Assembly (NCBI RefSeq): GCF_900143275.1
Contig: NZ_FSRO01000002.1
Span: 1-56,579, forward strand
Length of the DNA stretch: 56,579 nt
From: Nitrosomonas cryotolerans ATCC 49181
Lineage (GTDB): Bacteria; Pseudomonadota; Gammaproteobacteria; Burkholderiales; Nitrosomonadaceae
Direction: 5' to 3'
Every line of letters starts with the position of its first letter. The stretch's first letter is position 1. The translations under genes were made by a program, and so were the position numbers. Under the pieces are notes generated by a model, which was given only the letters and a program-made list of their open reading frames with translations, was not told where the DNA came from and ran no database searches. Shown here piece after piece: positions 9,817-17,870 of this stretch.

Positions 9817-12813
9817 TTAAGGATCTTCATCATCAGGGTTGCGTAATGGTCGTAACTCGCCACGTGTAACTGCTTCAGGTATTGCAAAAGAGTAACGACC
9901 TAACAAATTTATGTGTCGCTCATGAATAAAAGGTGATAGCCGTGCAACATCACTATCCAACACTTCATGACCTTCCTCTCGAAGCTGTGCTAAAACTGCA
10001 TCCATATAGACCGTATTCCATAACACGATGATGTTAACCACCAAGCCAAGCGCGCCCAATTGATCCTCTTGGCCTTCTCTATAGCGTTGACGTAGTTCAC
10101 CGCGCTTACCATGAAATACATCACGAGCTAAGCCGTGTCTTCCCTCGGTACGATTTAATTGCAACAAAGTAGCTCGACGATGATTTTCATCATCTATATA
10201 GCTCAAAGAGTGTAGTGTTTTTTCAATTCGACCAAATTCAGCTAGAGCCAAGGCTAGTTGAGTTGGTCGGTCCCCCACTTGCAAAGTACGCATGATACCA
10301 GCGGCAGATACACGACCCAATTTGAGAGAGCCAGCCAATCGTAATAAGTCGTCCCAATGCGCTTCAACTCGTGTAAGGGCTACACATTGTCGTGCGATAA
10401 AATTGAGTTCACCATAATCTGCATGAGGATCAATGCGCCAAAAACGCGTGCCTCCGATGTCTGCTAAACGAGGACTGAAGCGATAACCCAGCAACCGAAA
10501 GAGTCCAAAGACAATATCGCTATATGCACCTGTATCGGTCATAATCTTCGTTGGTTGCAGCTCAGTTTGCTGCTCCAATACAACTGCCAGCAAAATCAAA
10601 CTATCACGCAGAGTACCAGGCACTGTGATGGCATTAAGCCCTGAACATTGATTGGACATCAAGTTGTACCAAGTAACACCACGACCAAAGCCAAAATATT
10701 TTGGATTGGGTCCGGCGTGAACCGTTCGCACCGGCACAATAAGTCGCATTCCATCCGCTGATGCTACTTCACCTCCACCCCAGATGCGAGCTAACGGAAT
10801 TTGGTTCTGCGCAGCCACTAAGATTGCATTGGCGGCGACTAAGGTATCATCGCGAATATAATTCTGATCGACCCAAGCCAAGCGCTCACGCCGCAGTGCA
10901 GGAACGTCATGTCGAATTAATGGCTCTGGTCCGGTATTGCATGCTTCGGCTAACAATACCGCACATAGACTTGTGTTTAGCTCCTGCGCCCGTGCAGTAC
11001 GTTCAGTAAGATGAGTAAATGCATCAGTAAAACCTGTACGTTTTGAGATTTCTAGAAGTATCTCTGGCAAGTCCACCACAGGCAACCTAGCAGCTACTGA
11101 TTCGCGTAGTTTTAGTAACGACTCGGGTTCTTCAAGTTTGTCTAATGGACTCAAAACCAGCTCTTTCTTACCATCCACAACCTCAAACCGGACATCAGCA
11201 TTATTGGGCAGTCGCGCGGCAACTGCACGATAAGTCTGATCTAGTTCTGCAGATAATGCAGCCAAGGTTGGCGCGGGGTCTGCTGACAGTTCTAGACTAC
11301 GACAAACAATTGGGCGCGTAGTCTCCCATTCTTGGCCGGAAATTAATCCAGCACGCGGATCGGCATAGCGCCAACTCGGACTGATAAACACGTCACGGCG
11401 GCGCAGTGCCTTCCGCAGTTCATCAAGTACACAGAACGTGTATGCTTTCGAATCAACACTGCCATCATCTTGCAAGGCATAGCGTTGCCATGATTTGGTA
11501 ATTACATCTCGTGGCGCTTGAGGTTCTGGTTTAACACGCAGTTCATGGATTCGTAGCCAGTCAAATCCTGCGGTTATAGATTCACCTGCTGGACTGGCAC
11601 CGAACTGAACGTGTCGTAATAAAGTGGGAAGAAATAAACGCAAAGTGCGGTAACGTGTTTCTAACTCACTATAATACACATCATCAGGTGGTCTAACCAA
11701 CGCGTCGACACAAGCTAATGCTTGTTCTAGCATCTTATGTGGGGTACGTATAAATACGATTTCACGTAGATCGCTATCCACATTTTCGGAATCCAACAAA
11801 GTTCGGCAAGCCGTTGCTAATACGATAGCAGCTTTATCAAGATCTTTAATGCTACGTAGTCTTGCCTTTTTGTTAGCTTTGGCCGCATCACCAAAAAATT
11901 CATGTAATAGCATATCCAGCACTTCGACCACATCATCATATGCGGTCGCTTCCAGACAGTGGATAAAGGCAACTAGAGTGGCCAGCCGACGCACGGCTGG
12001 TAATCGGCTAATAGCGGTGACTTTGGCAGTACCTGCAAATCGTGCAAGTGAAGCAAGCCGACTGGGTGGAACACCAGTCAATGGTAGCCTGATACCCAAA
12101 TTGCGAACGGTTTGTAAGCGTTGAATGGCGAGCACCAATGAACGTCCGCTGACTCGCGCCGGGCCAGATCGCAATTTATCGAGCCAGGAGCTACGACCTT
12201 GTGGTGGTGCTGTAAGCAAGTCTTCCAGTTGGGTTCGTTGCTCGCTTGTGATATTACATCCAAGTCGTTTCCATAGTCGATTCTCAACACGGTTGCGCAA
12301 ACGAGCCACAAAACGTTCAAGAGATGTGCAGCCAGGCAAAAGTACTTTGTGAGCAAGCATCCAAGTTGTGGCACGATCAAATAGAACACCCGATTGTTCG
12401 GTACCTGTCCAACATAAGGCATAAAGCCATCTACTCATGCGAAAACTGACAGTCGAGTTACTCCAATCACTGAAACCATATCGCAACCGTATCTCTGCTG
12501 TGTGTTCCCAACGCTGATCAGCATCGCGATAACAAAGCACTTGATCAGTGTTTGTAATCTGTAATTGTCGGGCCAATGTTTGCAATACTGAGTCAGGTAC
12601 ATCCAGAGGATCTTCTAGGAAGGTGCCGAGAAAACGGACGGTAGTAAGTTGTAGCGCAAAACCTAATCGGTTATGGTTGCCTCTCTTAACACTAATCACC
12701 GCGTGGTCAGCGTCATCTAGATAAAAATAGCGCGTCAATTGATCCGCGTTGGGATCGTCAATGAATCGACCATAGTTGGCGCGTTGTTCTGCTGTCAGAA
12801 ATTGAACAGGCAT
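9817..12813 (-). CDS. tnpA: Tn3-family transposase TnpA, T2 copy
   Basis: Full 998-aa Tn3-family transposase starting MPVQFLTAEQ, with the same sequence as the T1 and T3 copies as far as I can compare. The A run upstream has six residues (CTAAAAAATAG), which puts the upstream ATG out of frame and supports the MPVQF start. It acts with the terminal inverted repeats of T2 and could mobilise all copies in the window. Confidence 0.95.
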   Translation of the reverse strand: MPVQFLTAEQRANYGRFIDDPNADQLTRYFYLDDADHAVISVKRGNHNRLGFALQLTTVRFLGTFLEDPLDVPDSVLQTLARQLQITNTDQVLCYRDADQRWEHTAEIRLRYGFSDWSNSTVSFRMSRWLYALCWTGTEQSGVLFDRATTWMLAHKVLLPGCTSLERFVARLRNRVENRLWKRLGCNITSEQRTQLEDLLTAPPQGRSSWLDKLRSGPARVSGRSLVLAIQRLQTVRNLGIRLPLTGVPPSRLASLARFAGTAKVTAISRLPAVRRLATLVAFIHCLEATAYDDVVEVLDMLLHEFFGDAAKANKKARLRSIKDLDKAAIVLATACRTLLDSENVDSDLREIVFIRTPHKMLEQALACVDALVRPPDDVYYSELETRYRTLRLFLPTLLRHVQFGASPAGESITAGFDWLRIHELRVKPEPQAPRDVITKSWQRYALQDDGSVDSKAYTFCVLDELRKALRRRDVFISPSWRYADPRAGLISGQEWETTRPIVCRSLELSADPAPTLAALSAELDQTYRAVAARLPNNADVRFEVVDGKKELVLSPLDKLEEPESLLKLRESVAARLPVVDLPEILLEISKRTGFTDAFTHLTERTARAQELNTSLCAVLLAEACNTGPEPLIRHDVPALRRERLAWVDQNYIRDDTLVAANAILVAAQNQIPLARIWGGGEVASADGMRLIVPVRTVHAGPNPKYFGFGRGVTWYNLMSNQCSGLNAITVPGTLRDSLILLAVVLEQQTELQPTKIMTDTGAYSDIVFGLFRLLGYRFSPRLADIGGTRFWRIDPHADYGELNFIARQCVALTRVEAHWDDLLRLAGSLKLGRVSAAGIMRTLQVGDRPTQLALALAEFGRIEKTLHSLSYIDDENHRRATLLQLNRTEGRHGLARDVFHGKRGELRQRYREGQEDQLGALGLVVNIIVLWNTVYMDAVLAQLREEGHEVLDSDVARLSPFIHERHINLLGRYSFAIPEAVTRGELRPLRNPDDEDP

Positions 12814-12838
12814 CGGAAGGCTATTTTTTAGTTATTGC

Positions 12839-12874
12839 CATTGTTGCACAAACGGATGTTTGTGCAACAATGGA
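12839..12874. promoter_or_regulatory. Palindrome in the T2 res/promoter region
   Basis: Perfect 16-bp arms (CCATTGTTGCACAAAC) around GGAT lie between the divergent tnpA and tnpR. This is a likely resolvase subsite or a regulatory operator. Confidence 0.5.
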
Positions 12875-12954
12875 GCTTTACCTGAAATAAAGGTATTGCC
12901 TGTTGCGTAAATATATTGCATTATTGCATCCATTGGCAACAGGTTTTTGCAATT

Positions 12955-13509
12955 ATGCTTATCGGTTATGCACGAGTTTCAACTCAAGATCAGGACAATG
13001 CAGCTCAAATTACTGCACTCAAGTCTGCTGGATGTGAGCTTATTTTTGAAGAAAAAGTTAGTGGTGGTCGTTGGGATAGACCTGAATTGCATCGTTTACT
13101 CGGACAACTACGCAAGGACGATGTACTTGTAGTCTGGAAGCTAGATCGCTTATCTCGCTCTTTAAAAGATGTTCTGACTTTAATGGAAAAGATTCAACAG
13201 GCCGCCGCTGGATTTCAGAGCTTAACAGAAGCAATTGATACTACATCACCTGGAGGCCGTATGATGATGCAGATTGTCGGATCATTTGCTGAATTCGAAC
13301 GAGCTATGCTACGTGAACGTACACGGAATGGCTTGAATGCAGCTCGTAAAGAGGGTCGTATTGGTGGTCGTCGTCCCAAACTCAAGGTACATCAGGAACG
13401 AGAAATCATACATTTGGTGAGTTCAGGTGAGAAGACTGCTGCTGATGCCGCACGGCTTTTTAGTGTACATCCGGCAACGGTTTCACGTTTACTTGCACGC
13501 AGTAAATGA
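12955..13509 (+). CDS. tnpR: Tn3-family resolvase TnpR, T2 copy
   Basis: A serine recombinase of about 184 aa that resolves transposition cointegrates at res. I chose the start MLIGYARVSTQDQ because the resolvase fold begins there; an upstream ATG at 12916 would add 13 unlikely residues. The catalytic serine is in ARVST. The E-helix region follows (GGRMMMQIVGSFAEFERAM), then a C-terminal HTH (TAADAARLFSVHPATVSRLL). The gene is co-directional with, and 72 bp upstream of, the cold-shock-RAMP gene at 13582. Its transcript could run into that gene now that the RAMP gene is cut off from its own operon. Confidence 0.93.
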   Translation: MLIGYARVSTQDQDNAAQITALKSAGCELIFEEKVSGGRWDRPELHRLLGQLRKDDVLVVWKLDRLSRSLKDVLTLMEKIQQAAAGFQSLTEAIDTTSPGGRMMMQIVGSFAEFERAMLRERTRNGLNAARKEGRIGGRRPKLKVHQEREIIHLVSSGEKTAADAARLFSVHPATVSRLLARSK

Positions 13510-13581
13510 AAAACTTAGGGTCCTTAACCGGGTTTTACGTTCCATTGCTCCCTAGACCCCTAATTCAAAAGGAGAATAACC

Positions 13582-14997
13582 ATGCCTGAAGGCGTAATTC
13601 AGAAACTCGTCAAAGACAAAGGATTTGGTTTTGTTGGATCCTCTGGTAGCAAGAAAAGCCATTTCTTCCATTCTAGTAATATTGTCAAGCCTTATCGCTT
13701 TGATACATTACAGGAAGGACAGGTTGTCAGTTATGATCTGAAGAAAAGCCAAAAGAAACCTGGCAAACAAGATGCAGTCAACGTCAGGCTCATCAAACCC
13801 CTGGAAAAAGCAGCTACAACTACAACTGCTGCATCTAGCCTGCTGCCTTATGGCTTTAAAATGATCAACATCGATCAGGCCGTCACAGAATCGCCAGTCT
13901 GGCACGATGGTTCAAGTGGTGGAGACTTGCTATCGGGAGAAATTCTTTGCACTCTCAAAGCTTTGACACCACTATTGCCCGGCAATGCGCGGTATAAAGT
14001 AGATGAAGCAGATCAAACAAAACTGCGACAATGGCGGTTCGGCAACCTGGACAAAGAAAAACAGATTTCAGAGCCACTGCTTCTGGAAGATGGCCGTGTG
14101 GTCATTGCCGGTAGCGCCTTGAAAGGCATGATCCGTCACAGTCTGAGCGCGTTATTGTCAGCGCCAATGGAGCGGGTTAATGAGCACGGGAAGAAAGTTG
14201 TACTTCAAAACTGCCTGACACCAAAAGATTGCGAAAAAGTTCCGAGAGAAAAACAGAACGACAGGGATGTCGCGCCGGAATGTCTTACCGGTGCACGCCT
14301 TCTGTTTGGCTATGTGCGTAACGACGAAGATACGCCGATCGGTAAGGGTGTTTTTGAGCGGATGGCCGGGCGCATCGTGCCCAACCATGCCGTCAGCGTG
14401 GGTGTTCCTAGGTTTATGGGTAAAAAGGAAAAAAGTTATTGCGTACCACTCAAGGTTCTTGGTCAACCAAAACCAACGGCCAAGCACTATCTTAACCGAA
14501 ATGGACGCAAGTATTATCGGCACCAGCCTTCTGTCAAGACTGATAACGATATTGCTGCACAAGGTGAAAAGGCAATCAACTCTAATCAATCTACACTAGC
14601 ACGCTTCATTTGTGCACCAGAGACACAATTCAAATATACCATCCGGTTTGCACGGCTACAAGATTGGGAACTGGGCGCCTTGCTGGCGGTGCTCCAACCA
14701 CATCAGCTTGCTAAAAATGGAAATCCAATAGATTATGCTCATAAGCTTGGACTGGGACGCCCGCTGGGAATGGGAAGCGTGTATATCATAACCGATCAAA
14801 TTCGCCTGCGGCAGGAAAAAGATACCCGGTTTCTGGAAAATAATGACGTTGAGAAACACAAAACGCAAGCTTTGGTAGCTTTAAAGGATAAACTCGCTAC
14901 AAACAAAATTGCTACACAGGATTGGCTGACGATGCACGCATATACTGATCACGGACTTCTCGATTATCCGCGTCTAAAAGCGAAGGTACCGCAGTAA
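13582..14997 (+). CDS. Cold-shock domain fused to a type III RAMP protein
   Basis: The protein has 471 aa. Residues 1-68 form a cold-shock-type OB fold with RNP1 KGFGFV and RNP2-like HFFHSSNI, then LQEGQVVSYDL and QDAVNVRLI, as in CspA-like proteins. After a threonine/alanine-rich linker, residues 93-400 are RAMP-like: LLSGEILCTLKALTPLLPG, GSALKGMIRHSLSALL (about 176-191) and the glycine-rich GLGRPLGMGSV (about 389). It resembles the RAMP family that accompanies III-D systems (TIGR03986 type); that assignment is from memory. The ribosome site AAAGGAG lies 9 bp upstream. Rejoined to 46369 across TAATT, the stop of the Csx19-like gene overlaps this ATG, so it was the eighth gene of the cas operon. 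Its job may be crRNA or target RNA binding. Confidence 0.85.
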   Translation: MPEGVIQKLVKDKGFGFVGSSGSKKSHFFHSSNIVKPYRFDTLQEGQVVSYDLKKSQKKPGKQDAVNVRLIKPLEKAATTTTAASSLLPYGFKMINIDQAVTESPVWHDGSSGGDLLSGEILCTLKALTPLLPGNARYKVDEADQTKLRQWRFGNLDKEKQISEPLLLEDGRVVIAGSALKGMIRHSLSALLSAPMERVNEHGKKVVLQNCLTPKDCEKVPREKQNDRDVAPECLTGARLLFGYVRNDEDTPIGKGVFERMAGRIVPNHAVSVGVPRFMGKKEKSYCVPLKVLGQPKPTAKHYLNRNGRKYYRHQPSVKTDNDIAAQGEKAINSNQSTLARFICAPETQFKYTIRFARLQDWELGALLAVLQPHQLAKNGNPIDYAHKLGLGRPLGMGSVYIITDQIRLRQEKDTRFLENNDVEKHKTQALVALKDKLATNKIATQDWLTMHAYTDHGLLDYPRLKAKVPQ

Positions 14998-15216
14998 CTA
15001 CAGTAAACTACGCCGGAAAAGAAATCCAGACTGGCAACCACTGAAAAAAATGATACAAGCGTTACAAAAGGAAAAATAGCCGGCTCAGGTTACTTGTAAA
15101 AACACAGCCCATCGTGTACAACTAACCCCGTTTTCGTAATTCTCCCCTACAATTTCACTGTCTAACCTGTTTAAAAATCTTCGGTTTACCATGTCATCAT
15201 CTGCCTAGTCAGGCAT
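14998..15216. other. CRISPR distal flank, no gene
   Basis: Non-coding. From about 15070 it is nearly the same as 17735-17870 upstream of array B. No ORF or RNA gene is visible. Confidence 0.45.
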
Positions 15217-15253
15217 TCTCGTCGATCAACTCTGCACGTCTTATTTCTGTAAC
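15217..15253 (-). CRISPR. Single degenerate CRISPR repeat, no spacers
   Basis: A terminal repeat (core CTCTGCACGTCTTATTTCTG then TAAC) is joined directly to the leader. All spacers and the leader-proximal repeats have been lost, probably by recombination between repeats. Confidence 0.75.
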
Positions 15254-15391
15254 CCCCCATCCATTACTTGGTTTTTATCTCAGAAACAACAGCTTATCCG
15301 CTGTTCCCTGAGTTTCTGCAGTAAAACTGTATAACGGGTGTTTTTCCATTTTACCAATTTTTCGGTGATAACCTGCTTTTTTTTCAAAAAC
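15254..15391 (-). promoter_or_regulatory. CRISPR leader of the spacerless locus
   Basis: This matches 18854-18992 and 8102-8239. It should still be recognisable to the adaptation proteins, so the locus could in principle gain spacers if a repeat suffices. Confidence 0.55.
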
Positions 15392-15511
15392 ATGATGCTG
15401 ATAGATAATACACGATCTTGGAGAACCATTATAAGACCGATCTTAACATTGGGCGAGTCAGTCTGCCAGAATGACAATTTGAGGCGTACCTATATGCGCT
15501 ACAAGCGTTAG
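15392..15511 (+). pseudogene. 5' remnant of the CRISPR-associated reverse transcriptase gene
   Basis: Same 40-codon remnant with the same TAG breakpoint as at 8240-8359. The sequence that follows leads into the end of the replication gene on the other strand. Confidence 0.75.
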
Positions 15512-15640
15512 CGCGAACTACCCTGGACTTATACCCCAACGACTCACACTATACCAAAGAAATAACAAACTCATCCCCTCCTCCCAGACCGCAAGGCTTC
15601 GCCATTAGTAATAGGGGAGGGACTTGGGACACTTGATTTT

Positions 15641-16990
15641 TCAAGTCTGAATATAACGGCCTACTGCGGTTTTACTGATGCCTAGTTGCTCTGCAATCGC
15701 CCGCACACTCAAGCCCTGCGCCCTTAGCGCTTGTGCCTGTTGCTGCTTGGCATTCGCGGCTTCCAGGTATGTTTCTCTGTCCATTGTGCCTGCAGCGCGT
15801 CTCCGCTCTTCGTCTCGCTTTCTGTCACGGTCACGTCTGCGATTTAAAGCCATATCCTTACTGATAATCGTGCGTAGTTCTTTTTGTTCGCTGTCTGTGA
15901 TTTCAAACAGGTTGATCAGGGTATCGTTACGGGGCGTGTAGAGTGGAGCAAATTCTTTATCGCCAAAGCTGACCTTTTCCCCAGCCTCGTACTGTTTCGC
16001 CTTAGAATAGAGCGTCATCAGCTCCTTGCTGTTGTAGCCCCAATCAGCATCAACCTCACGCGCTAACGCGGCCGCTTCGTGGTACATCAAACGGCTGTTG
16101 GTTGCACCCGATAAAAGTAAAAAGTTTAAACGCCAGAATAGATGCTTCATCCGGTCACCCTCACTGGCACCGCCGCGCAAGGTGGCTAAGGTTCGCAAGT
16201 CTTCCAACCGATGCCATGCGAGCTGACGGCCACTAAAGCCGCGCAAATTACTTGTGGTTTTGTCACCATCTAACAGTTTTAGCTGCTTTTGCTTCTGGCG
16301 TTGATTACGCGCCTGATTTTGCTTTTCAATATCCCAACGCGCTACAGGTAAAAGTATTTCTGCCAAGTATTCAAAATTGTAACGCACTGGTTGGCCGTCT
16401 GATCCGTTTTCAACGTGAACAACGCGGCAGACTTGATTGCTTTTACTGTTGACTGTTTCGACCAGGCGAAGCACGCGACTGGCATCTTTAGCGCTTACAT
16501 CAGCGCCTACTGACTTTAACCGGTCAATCAGATAACGCTGGCAAGCATTCCAACGGGGCAATGCAGCCCGGGGTAAAGTACCCTCTAACAGCCACTTTGC
16601 CTGAATGCCTCGACCACTGAAAATCAGCATCGACGGGGTGGGGATACCTTCTTTGTGACAATGATATAAAACAGATTGAGCTAACTGTTTGGGGCTGCGC
16701 CCAGCTGCCCAGTCAGTACGGTAAGTATCTAAATCGGCGAACAGCAAACCTACCCGCGCAAGATTTACTACACGGCGATTAGGTCGTATAAACTCGGCTT
16801 GACTTATCCAAGTGTCGCAGGTCTTGTCGATCAGGCCCAATACGGTCGGCATTTCAATCAAACGGTGTGATGATTGCCGTTTGTCGCCGCTCACATTGAC
16901 TAAGATAGAAAAAAAGCCGAAGCGGCTGGGGTCGTGGTACGTCCTGGCCTCTTCGGTTCCATTAAATAGTGCTAACTGTACAACAGCCAT
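15641..16990 (-). CDS. Primase-like plasmid replication protein with HTH tail
   Basis: This 449-aa protein is the only full-length copy in the window. Motifs resemble archaeo-eukaryotic-type primases of plasmid replication proteins: an acidic pair in LLFADLDTY (D86, D88), SGRGIQAKWLL (125-134) and DASRVLRLVETVNSK (169-183). A charged helical middle follows, and an HTH at 420-449 (LSVRAIAEQLGISKTAVGRY) probably binds the origin. The start is supported by AAGGGG upstream of ATG. The region upstream (17000-17180) holds inverted repeats and a terminator, as expected near a regulated origin. Assignment as replication primase/initiator is by motif only; a phage-type primase is the alternative. Confidence 0.6.
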   Translation of the reverse strand: MAVVQLALFNGTEEARTYHDPSRFGFFSILVNVSGDKRQSSHRLIEMPTVLGLIDKTCDTWISQAEFIRPNRRVVNLARVGLLFADLDTYRTDWAAGRSPKQLAQSVLYHCHKEGIPTPSMLIFSGRGIQAKWLLEGTLPRAALPRWNACQRYLIDRLKSVGADVSAKDASRVLRLVETVNSKSNQVCRVVHVENGSDGQPVRYNFEYLAEILLPVARWDIEKQNQARNQRQKQKQLKLLDGDKTTSNLRGFSGRQLAWHRLEDLRTLATLRGGASEGDRMKHLFWRLNFLLLSGATNSRLMYHEAAALAREVDADWGYNSKELMTLYSKAKQYEAGEKVSFGDKEFAPLYTPRNDTLINLFEITDSEQKELRTIISKDMALNRRRDRDRKRDEERRRAAGTMDRETYLEAANAKQQQAQALRAQGLSVRAIAEQLGISKTAVGRYIQT

Positions 16991-17035
16991 TTTTCCCCTT
17001 TCAGCCCTGTGCTAAAAACACAAAAACTTGTCAAA

Positions 17036-17143
17036 GCAGGGATCAAGCCGTAGAATAGCGTTTGCGAAACAGTCGTTGTTTTTTTCTATTCTACGGCTGT
17101 GGTATTTATCAGTCCGCCAAGACTGATAGGAACCGATCCCTGC
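17036..17143 (+). ncRNA. Candidate structured RNA or origin element upstream of rep
   Basis: Two nested inverted repeats, GCAGGGATC (17036-17044)/GATCCCTGC (17135-17143) and AGCCGTAGAATAG (17046-17058)/CTATTCTACGGCT (17086-17098), plus a small TCAGTC/GACTGA stem, lie between the replication gene and its neighbour. A rho-independent terminator follows on the plus strand, opposite to rep. This suits a counter-transcribed regulatory RNA, or an origin structure. Confidence 0.45.
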
Positions 17144-17178
17144 AAAGCCCCGTTGCCAAAAAACGGGGCTTTTGCTTT
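17144..17178 (+). terminator. Rho-independent terminator
   Basis: An 11-bp GC-rich stem AAAGCCCCGTT/AACGGGGCTTT with a short loop is followed by TTGCTTTTT. The T-rich tail is on the plus strand only, and no plus-strand protein gene precedes it, which points to a short RNA transcript. Confidence 0.75.
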
Positions 17179-17180
17179 TT

Positions 17181-17495
17181 CTAAGATGTCTCGTTGGTAC
17201 CATCCAGCAAATCACCACCCTTTCGAACCAATGTTCTCGGTAGCCATCCGGTCACATTCACTTCGAACTGGTAGATACCATGTTGAATCAGCACTGATGC
17301 TGCTCCATCCAGCGAACGGAAATAGCGAGGGCCGCCCCGATACTGCCCCAATATACGATCTTCTCCACCGATCCGCAGTATAAGAACCAAGCCCTTATCT
17401 GCCATGCGAACAGCTGCGCTCTTGACGCCGCCAATCAACAGGATCTCTTTAAACGCGGGCGGAGTGATAACAGTTTTTAATTCAGATTTAAACAT
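17181..17495 (-). CDS. Small plasmid-maintenance-like protein (possible ParC type)
   Basis: A 104-aa protein starting MFKSELKTVITPPAFKEIL, followed by a conserved-looking GGEDRILGQYRGGPRYFRSLDGAASVLI. It reminds me of the short ParC-family partition-associated proteins found beside plasmid parA genes, but I recognise it only loosely. It has no membrane segment or signal peptide. It lies upstream of the candidate RNA/origin region and in the same direction as rep, from which the terminator separates it. The clean frame and the position next to rep support a real gene; the function is open. Confidence 0.5.
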   Translation of the reverse strand: MFKSELKTVITPPAFKEILLIGGVKSAAVRMADKGLVLILRIGGEDRILGQYRGGPRYFRSLDGAASVLIQHGIYQFEVNVTGWLPRTLVRKGGDLLDGTNETS

Positions 17496-17547
17496 ACTTA
17501 ATCATGCATCACCCCTGTTATGGTGTCAAGCAATATCCAATAATGAA

Positions 17548-17590
17548 AACATCAAAGTTCAATGAGCAGAAGCTGATTGCATGGTTGCAT
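17548..17590. repeat. Short seed of the 8-bp repeat
   Basis: The sequence reading AACATCAAAGTTCAATG, then GATTGCATGGTTGCAT, closely matches the left edge of the large tandem array at 28768-28815, but here only about 1.5 units are present. Confidence 0.5.
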
Positions 17591-17735
17591 AGACGTTGTT
17601 GAATAAATCGAACTTAGCGGCGAGAAGATAATCTGTCAGGCATAATGTTGAGGAATTTCACCTGCAGAGAAGCCAATGCCTTATAAACACAACGAGAACC
17701 ATCGTCATAAGATCAAAAAATCTCGTAGAAAAATA
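17591..17735 (+). pseudogene. IS5-family insertion sequence end and transposase start
   Basis: TTGTTGAATAAATCGAAC is a typical IS5-type terminus. The frame from 17677 begins MPYKHNENHRHKIKKSR, which matches IS5-type transposase starts. It is cut after about 20 codons by the CRISPR distal flank. Confidence 0.5.
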
Positions 17736-17870
17736 GCCGGCTCAGGTTACTTGTAAAAACACAGACCATCGCGTACAACTAACCCCGTTTTCGTAATTCT
17801 CCCCTACAATTTCACCGTCTAGCCTGTTTGAAAATCTTCGGTTCACCATGTCGTCTGCCTAGTCAGGCAT

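Larger units (their letters stand above)
9784..13560 (-). mobile_element. Tn3-family transposon, copy T2 (inverted)
   Basis: Complete element with 39-bp inverted repeats at 9784-9822 and 13522-13560 and with tnpR, the res region and tnpA intact. Flanks are GGCCT on the left and TAATT on the right, so it is not a simple insertion. TAATT recurs at 46365-46369 beside the transposon fragment there, and the complement of GGCCT recurs beside T3 at 53806-53810. Confidence 0.95.

Noticed and set aside
15280..15477. ORF starting MSFWQTDSPNVKIG opposite to the leaders (four copies)
   Set aside because: It runs antisense across the leader and RT start and ends inside the leader. Conservation is explained by copying of the leader unit.
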